A DNA stretch of 64,000 bases from NCBI RefSeq assembly GCF_035582795.1, contig NC_134368.1, positions 42,399,501 through 42,463,500 on the forward strand, given 5' to 3'. Below the pieces are notes generated by a model. It saw nothing but the letters and a program-made list of their open reading frames with translations, made no database searches and was not told the DNA's origin. A program made the position numbers and the translations under genes. This document shows positions 57,801 through 64,000 of this stretch, one piece after another. How positions within the stretch are numbered: the stretch's first letter is position 1; every line of letters begins with the position of its first letter. This DNA comes from Mycteria americana (Eukaryota > Chordata > Aves > Ciconiiformes > Ciconiidae).

Positions 57801-60800
57801 GATGCACTATCTTGTCTCTCGTCTTGCATTGAGACTTAGAGGATTGAAACATAGCAGTTGTTTTAGATATATGCAATTAATGCATATTTTCATCTCTGTG
57901 GCAATTTTTCCAAGAAATTCAAACATTGCTCAATTATTTGAGCGACAAAAATCAGGAGCCTCCGGTCCCGTTTCCTTCACGTCCACAGGGAAGGAAGCAG
58001 GGAAGAGCCTTTCTTCAGTGGAGCAGCACTGACATCCAGTGGTTGGCAAACCACATACCAAGGCACCACAAATGCATTTTCCTTCTGTTTGAAGCTGAAT
58101 TTCACAGTACTAGTGCCCCTGTAAAGTTTAGGCACCAGAAAGGGAAAAAGCCTGAATTTCCAGACTCATGCTTCAGTTTTGAAAGATAGGATCAAGCAGA
58201 TACGGGAATGCAGGCAAAAGCTGCAAGCTACTGGAAACTGGCACGGGACACATTCAGAATACAAAAGGGTCTGTGAGAAAGAGGATTTAAATACATTTCA
58301 ACCTCTAGCTTCATCCCCCGGGTGCTGTCGTGCCCACATACGGTAGCAGGGTGCCCTTTCAGGTGGAGCCTGCAGGTCAGCTGTGGGGATATGCTGTGAA
58401 CCAAACTAGTAAACATAAACTTACTTAAAAAAAATTATTCTGAATTCTTACTATAGCCGAGAGGTATACCTGAGAGGATGGCACGTTGCAGCAGATACGC
58501 AGGAACGAGAGGGTAGCATCCTTAAGCTAGTCTCGCCTCTAGACACTTCTCATCACTTTTCCTGACCCCTGTAAGGAGTTATGACATGGGGCAAGAAAGG
58601 GCAGGCGTGCACAGATCTGTGAAGGGCTGGTGACACCTTCCCTGGGCAGCGCTGCAGGAAGGAGCAGCTCCGTTGGCTTCCTTTCTTCAGGGAACTCATG
58701 GGTGAAAGGAAGCAACACCTTCAGATCAGTCCATGGATAAAAACTTCCTGTTCCCAAATCAGCACTGATATTACTGAGCAAAAACATGGATTGACTCATC
58801 ACTGGAGCGAGAAGAAACCTTTTGAAAAATACAGTAGTGATCTAATGGAGAAACAGAGCGAGTTAACGTTTCTTCTGTTAGCCTGCGTACTTAAGATGTG
58901 AGTTAGTCCTACTCCCTCTCCACCCCTGGGAGGGAACAGCACTGTTGGAGACCACACCACACTAACATCCCTGCATCTCGATGACAAAGTTGTGCACCAG
59001 CCACAGCAGAACCACCCTTTCACAGAGGATGGCTCTGCACGAGAAGCTGGAGATCGAGGCTGGAGCGCTCCTTGGCTTGAGGAACATTTCTGCTCCTGCA
59101 GCTTTGTACCCTATTCATTGGCTTGCTCTTACTGAAGCCCCCGGCCCCACAAAAGTGATCGTGGGTACATGCTCCAAGGAGTAGATGACCCTACAGTGTA
59201 AGCTCAAATTTCCCCAGGCTAAAAAAAGCCCAGACTAGAGGCTGCTTCTCCCAGAAGAGTAATCCGGCCATCAAGCAAAAATGCAAGAAGTGAACATGGA
59301 GAGCACCTCGACAGCAATTTAAGGGTGAGCCCCAATCCAATAGATACTTAAGAGGGCAATTTGAGATCTTGAGCCAAGAGAAGTGCTTCTCATGTCATCC
59401 TGAATTCGTAACTTCCCTAGCATAGCAGCACCTAAGCTCCAGAGAAAAGTAAGAGAGAACGTGGCCGCAAGCAACTCCATATCCTGATACTACCTTCCTC
59501 AGGTCAACTATCTAACTAGCACCTGTGCTTACCAAAGGCATGTCAGTCCCCGCTCTGGATTGCAGAGCACTGTACTTGTGTGCTCAGACCAAAACACAGC
59601 AGCACAGATTTCTCTGAGAGAGCGGGCTGCTGCCTTCGCATTCCTGTACCACTCCAGCAGCCAACTCCTTAAGAAGCTCGAGTCAGCCGTTCCAAGCTGA
59701 GAGCCCTCAACCAGTACAAATCTGAAGGTCTCAATTTAGCATTTATCCCGAAATTGTAATTGACATTAAAAAATGGAACCTCTCTTCTCCATTAATATAA
59801 AACTGTTCACAATTTTAAATTGTATTTTAAGTTTTATTTCATGTTTAAAGTGGTATGAGATTCATAGTGATATCAGTTATCACCTACTGATAATTGCTTT
59901 ATGGTGCATGCAATTTCTCACTCTTTGAGGGGCTCTAGCACTAGCAGAGCCTAAAAATAAGTTAGGACCTCTGTTTTCATTTGCAGCTTCCTTTCTAGTA
60001 AGCCCCATTCTTATCTTATAAGGACACAGTCGTTCAGCAGACAACACGCTGTTCACATAGTTTAATACTGAATTCTGGGCTGCTTGTATTTTAAATAATC
60101 AATTTATTATGACTACTGCAGTAAACTGTATCTACCCCCTAAGACGACAAATGAGAGTTTCTTTCACAAAGCACCTTCAACGTTTTGCTCATCTACACAG
60201 TTGACACCACCAAGGTGCCGGCTGAGGCTGGCTGCTTGATCGCCTGCAAGTCAGAGGGATCATTGCCCAAGGCTAGAGTAGACAGAGCAGATTACAGAAC
60301 GGGGCATTTTGTTAAGATATGACTAAGTAAATCTAATGTTAATACTGTATTTGTTACCTATGAATCCTTACAGGATATTTTTATGCATCATCAACATTAA
60401 TATAAAATCAGAGTAGTCAACTTAAGAAACAGGGGTTCTGGAAGAGAAGTGAACAGACAACCCAAGAAGGACAGTTTGCGCAGCTGAGTATTTTTTTTCC
60501 CTTCACCAGACAGCAGCAAAACCTCTACTACACACTACCTAACAGCTTAAACCTATGCTGAAACAGCATTTCCTATACTTAGAATAGCTACAAGCTTTGT
60601 CTACTTCCATTCCTGAAGTAGCCTGCAAAGCTATGTGACTGAATTTTGTCATTAGTGCCCCTGGAAGCACAAACTACATCTCCTGTCATACCTCCGAAAG
60701 TGCCACGATCCCAATTCAGGGTAAGGTTTGTACAGAGACCCAACATTAGGGCTAAGAGGAAAATTAAAGGAATAAACTTTGCCTTTTTTTTTTTTTTTTT

Positions 60801-63800
60801 TTTTTAAATCACAAGATTCTTGCCCATAGTATCACTTGCCCAACACTGAAAATGTTGAAGCAATAAACACAATAGCTCAAGAGAGCTGGGGCAGCTGGGC
60901 AGCTAAAATAAATGCCCTTCCTGGGGGAAGGGCAAGCACCTTACAGAGAGATGGAGCTAAAGCCCTCTTCTTTCCTGTCATGGTTTAAAGTGGTGTGCTA
61001 TCTCCCCGCACGCCTCCAGCACCGTGACACATCGTGCACTGAAGCTTGGGGCAGTGGGCTCAGTCCCATGGAAATAAAAGTATTTCCACCATGCCTGGCT
61101 CAGATATTAAACCTTGAAGCTCCTGCCCATGCTCAGCTGGACTGAATTATATCATGCAAGTTTAAATGCTCTACCACAGTAAGTTCTGGTTAACAGGAAC
61201 AAGACAGAGCATAAGAAGTTCGTTTCAATTCTGTGTTTCACATTCAGATTACAACTCATTTGACAGAATGCTCCCTCCATTTGCCCCCAAATTTCTGTGA
61301 TGCAAGACGGCACCTGGAGGGTTACACAAGCAGCTGCAGGAAACCTCTCAGACTTTTCTCTGCCCCCTCCTCCTAAGTCAAGGTTTAAGGCAGAATTTAA
61401 ATATACTCCAGGTGCTGCACTATACATTTTTCTTGAGCAAGAGGTCCTGTTCCAAGCTCAGTCTTCTCATTTCAGATGCACACATAGAGGTAAGTAAATC
61501 CAACTACAGACAGCACACCCGGTGCCTCTGTCAACTTCTTTGTACTCTTTGGGTCAACTATTTGTTGAAACTTAAAATTTGAAACACTAGCAGCCAACCT
61601 GAAGAGACACAGGATCCATCTTCACTGTAGTTTTCACTATTGGGACCTGAAACATGAGCAGAAAATGCTTGGTTTTGCTTTAAGGCCAATGCCGGGAATT
61701 AAAATCTTTCCGGGCCCCAAGGAAATGCTCTGACAATACGTGGCTAATTACATTTTAAGCACATTTTCTTCCTCCAGGAGTCTTGGCAGCAGTAAGGCAG
61801 CTGATAACCTGCAGTGGAAAGCCAGCCTTCCTGATTTCGTGTGACCACTGTAATTCACTTGATTCTCAACCCCAGCTCTCACTGAGGCATACAAAGATTT
61901 ATGTGCATAATATAAAATCAGTTTTCTTGGTTACAGAAATGTTCCAGTGTACTATGTGGCACTTGAATAAAAATTTTTCCCAAGGTACCATGTGAAATGA
62001 AACCAAATCCCTAAAGCTCCATTTCCAATGACACAGATACCAACAGTAATTACTGAAAGCTTATTTTGTGTAACAGTATCAAATATGTAATTTGTACAGT
62101 GCTATAATTAAGGAACTAATCACATTGCTGAAGAAAGCAGACTCCACTCCAGAGCTTTTCTATTCAATCTCCTTAGCTACAAGAAGACTGACTGGACAGC
62201 TAACTATTTACTGTAAGAGAATATATTAAATTCATGTTATTTGCCCAGAGTAAAAAGACCATCCATTTCTAATGAGCAGCCAAGATTCATCTGCCTTATT
62301 TCATACCCTGAGTAATTGTTTATAACTAAAGATTTTGGTTATTTTTTCAGCTCAAGTCCAGCACTAAAAGTTTTCTATACAGTTTGATATTTCTAATAGT
62401 ACTTGGACCAACTAAAGGGTCCAAGCTGTCACTATCAAACTACGATAGGAAAAATATCTTCACTAACAGCTCTGCTTTACTAACACACAGCTCTGCATGT
62501 GTGTATTCTTAAGTGAAGGTCCGAAGTCTTTATTTTTGGCAAGAATTCCCTCCTCTGCTTGCACTAACAATAATAACAAAAAAATAGAACAAATGCCCTT
62601 CAAAGCTATACATATGATTTTTAAAAACAAGTCAATTCTTATTCCCTTTTGTTTTATAAAATGTCATGAGCTGCAAAAACAGTTGTCCAAAAATACATTT
62701 CTGTACACAAGCAGCCCTGTACTCAAGCAAGGAAGAGTTACTTTTTCAGGTTTTTCAACAAAAGCTTATTGCCAGTTGTTCCGTTTGAAGTATAAAAGGT
62801 GACCCATAACAACAGATCCAATTATTCAAGTACACATTTGTATGGCCCAGGGGGCATGCCCTGTAACACCAATAATGTCATTAAAAAGGAAAAGTCAAAC
62901 TGGATAATCCATGAAAGGAAAAAACATTTTAAAATATTTATTTTGCCATGATCAGACTGACAGATGTGTGTGGGTGATGCAGCTGAAGTTCTGGCTCACG
63001 CTGGTGAGCAGACAGCAGTAATCTATTGTCATATTGAAAAAACATCCAGTAAGAGATTCATTTGCCTCATGCCATAAACATTCAGAGTCATGATGCTTCC
63101 TCTCCCAGTCAAACTATTTAGGACAAAATTCCTGTAACGTTTGTCAAAAGAAGCTGTCAAAAAAAAAAATCTAGCTTAGAGTCATAAGACTAAACCCCTC
63201 TGGGTCAGTAAGAGTAATTTGTAAGCAAGTCTTCCATGGGTTGGATAACAACAGCATATCACATCTGAGCAAAGCATGTTGAGCACTGATCCTTTCTTAC
63301 AGCCAACACAGTTAATTACCCTGGCATGAAATCTGATCAACAGTATGAACATGCCTGGCTTAAGGGCTCTACAGTAATGTAAGTTAGTTCATAGGACAGA
63401 CAGGGAGTTTCACAGAGCATCACTTACAACGTACTTTAAGAGAATGCTTCTTGACTTAAATTTCAGCCCAAAGTCCAATAAGCATGACCCAACCCCATCA
63501 AAATATACCAATGGAAACAGCAGATACGGATGGGGGTGTTCTACTGGGAACATGAGCTTCATAAAGGAAAAACTTGCATTGCTTCTTAGTGTTTTTGAGA
63601 TAAAAGAAACTACAAAGAGACTACTGCAACTAATGCGTTGTAGATATGTACTTTTTTAGAAGTACTGAATGCAGATTCTTTGGAACAACTCGCATTGCTT
63701 TGGTCTTGTATAACTAGGTGCAGCTCTTGAAATGAACCATACACCAGACAGCTTCTTCTCAGAGCTCCACACTTGTAGTCATCAGTGTTTTTGTCCATCA

Positions 63801-64000
63801 GGCAGTTTTCTCTTCTTTTTTGACTCTTTCATAAAGAAACCATTACTTAAATGTTTCCTAACATCTGTCATGAGAAGTTCATGATTTCAGGTGTTACAAC
63901 TTTGCCAAAAAGGGCCCAGGAATGGCTTCTTTGAGGACAACCTCCCCAAAACACAGGAACAGCCATTCCCACGTGCAGTCAGTCAAAGAGACAGGGCAGA
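54801..64000 (-). other. GALNT7: GALNT7 intron 2 (part), no exon found
   Basis: At least 9.2 kb upstream of exon 3. I searched the minus strand for the stem and S-D-M-I-S-L-D-R region that should precede exon 3 and did not find it, so exons 1-2 are expected beyond 64000. It contains an (ACC)n microsatellite at 55113-55150 and T tracts (about 60786-60805). The GC-richer patch at 58300-59100 holds only short open frames. Confidence 0.6.
55113..55150. repeat. (ACC)n microsatellite
   Basis: 38 bp of perfect ACC repeat, about 12.7 units, in GALNT7 intron 2. It is a likely length polymorphism. Confidence 0.95.

Noticed and set aside
1-64000. tRNA, rRNA, CRISPR or bacterial-type systems
   Set aside because: No cloverleaf-like gene, repeat-spacer array or prokaryotic gene organisation was seen; the window is a spliced vertebrate locus.

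Overview
The window is nuclear DNA from a bird, most likely a neognath. Three spliced vertebrate genes lie between long AT-rich non-coding stretches. Two LTR types that I recognise as common in bird genomes and decayed CR1 LINE sequence support this assignment. There are no operons, bacterial genes or CRISPR arrays. The gene order SAP30(-), HMGB2(+), GALNT7(-) is the mirror image of GALNT7-HMGB2-SAP30 on human chromosome 4q, so this is a conserved vertebrate synteny block.

Layout. 1-1437 is the start of SAP30 intron 1. SAP30 coding exon 1 is at 1438-1746 on the minus strand, and the rest of the gene is off the left edge. 1747-3060 is the SAP30 CpG island, with two ZNF143-like sites. On its outer edge it holds a candidate divergent 55-codon ORF (2905-3072) followed by a poly(A) signal. 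3200-15930 is intergenic and contains one solo LTR (6760-7892). 15930-17830 is the HMGB2 CpG island, with CCAAT boxes and CHR-like elements. HMGB2 is complete (coding exons 17616-18976, 207 residues, poly(A) signal 19341-19346). 19366 to about 29400 is intergenic and holds a solo LTR with a perfect 5-bp target-site duplication (20544-21102), an old CR1 body (about 22320-24050) and a CR1 3' tail (about 25520-25605).

From 31510 rightwards the window is GALNT7, transcribed leftwards. Ten exon positions, probably exons 3-12 of 12, lie between 54800 and 31510. They encode about 461 C-terminal residues: the catalytic domain and the ricin-type lectin domain. Exons 1-2 (membrane anchor and stem) are beyond the right edge. 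HMGB2 and GALNT7 converge, and SAP30 and HMGB2 diverge.

The strongest observations are in GALNT7. Exon 6 is present as two tandem versions (46044-46226 and 45693-45875). Each is 183 bp, has the same phase and matches the other at about 48 of 61 residues, so they look like alternative exons that swap part of the catalytic domain. The donor of exon 10 is tandemly duplicated with a 20-bp period. Use of the outer donor would frameshift the lectin domain and probably trigger nonsense-mediated decay. The three genes have unrelated jobs (Sin3-HDAC co-repression, chromatin architecture, mucin-type O-glycosylation), and nothing here shows that they act together.
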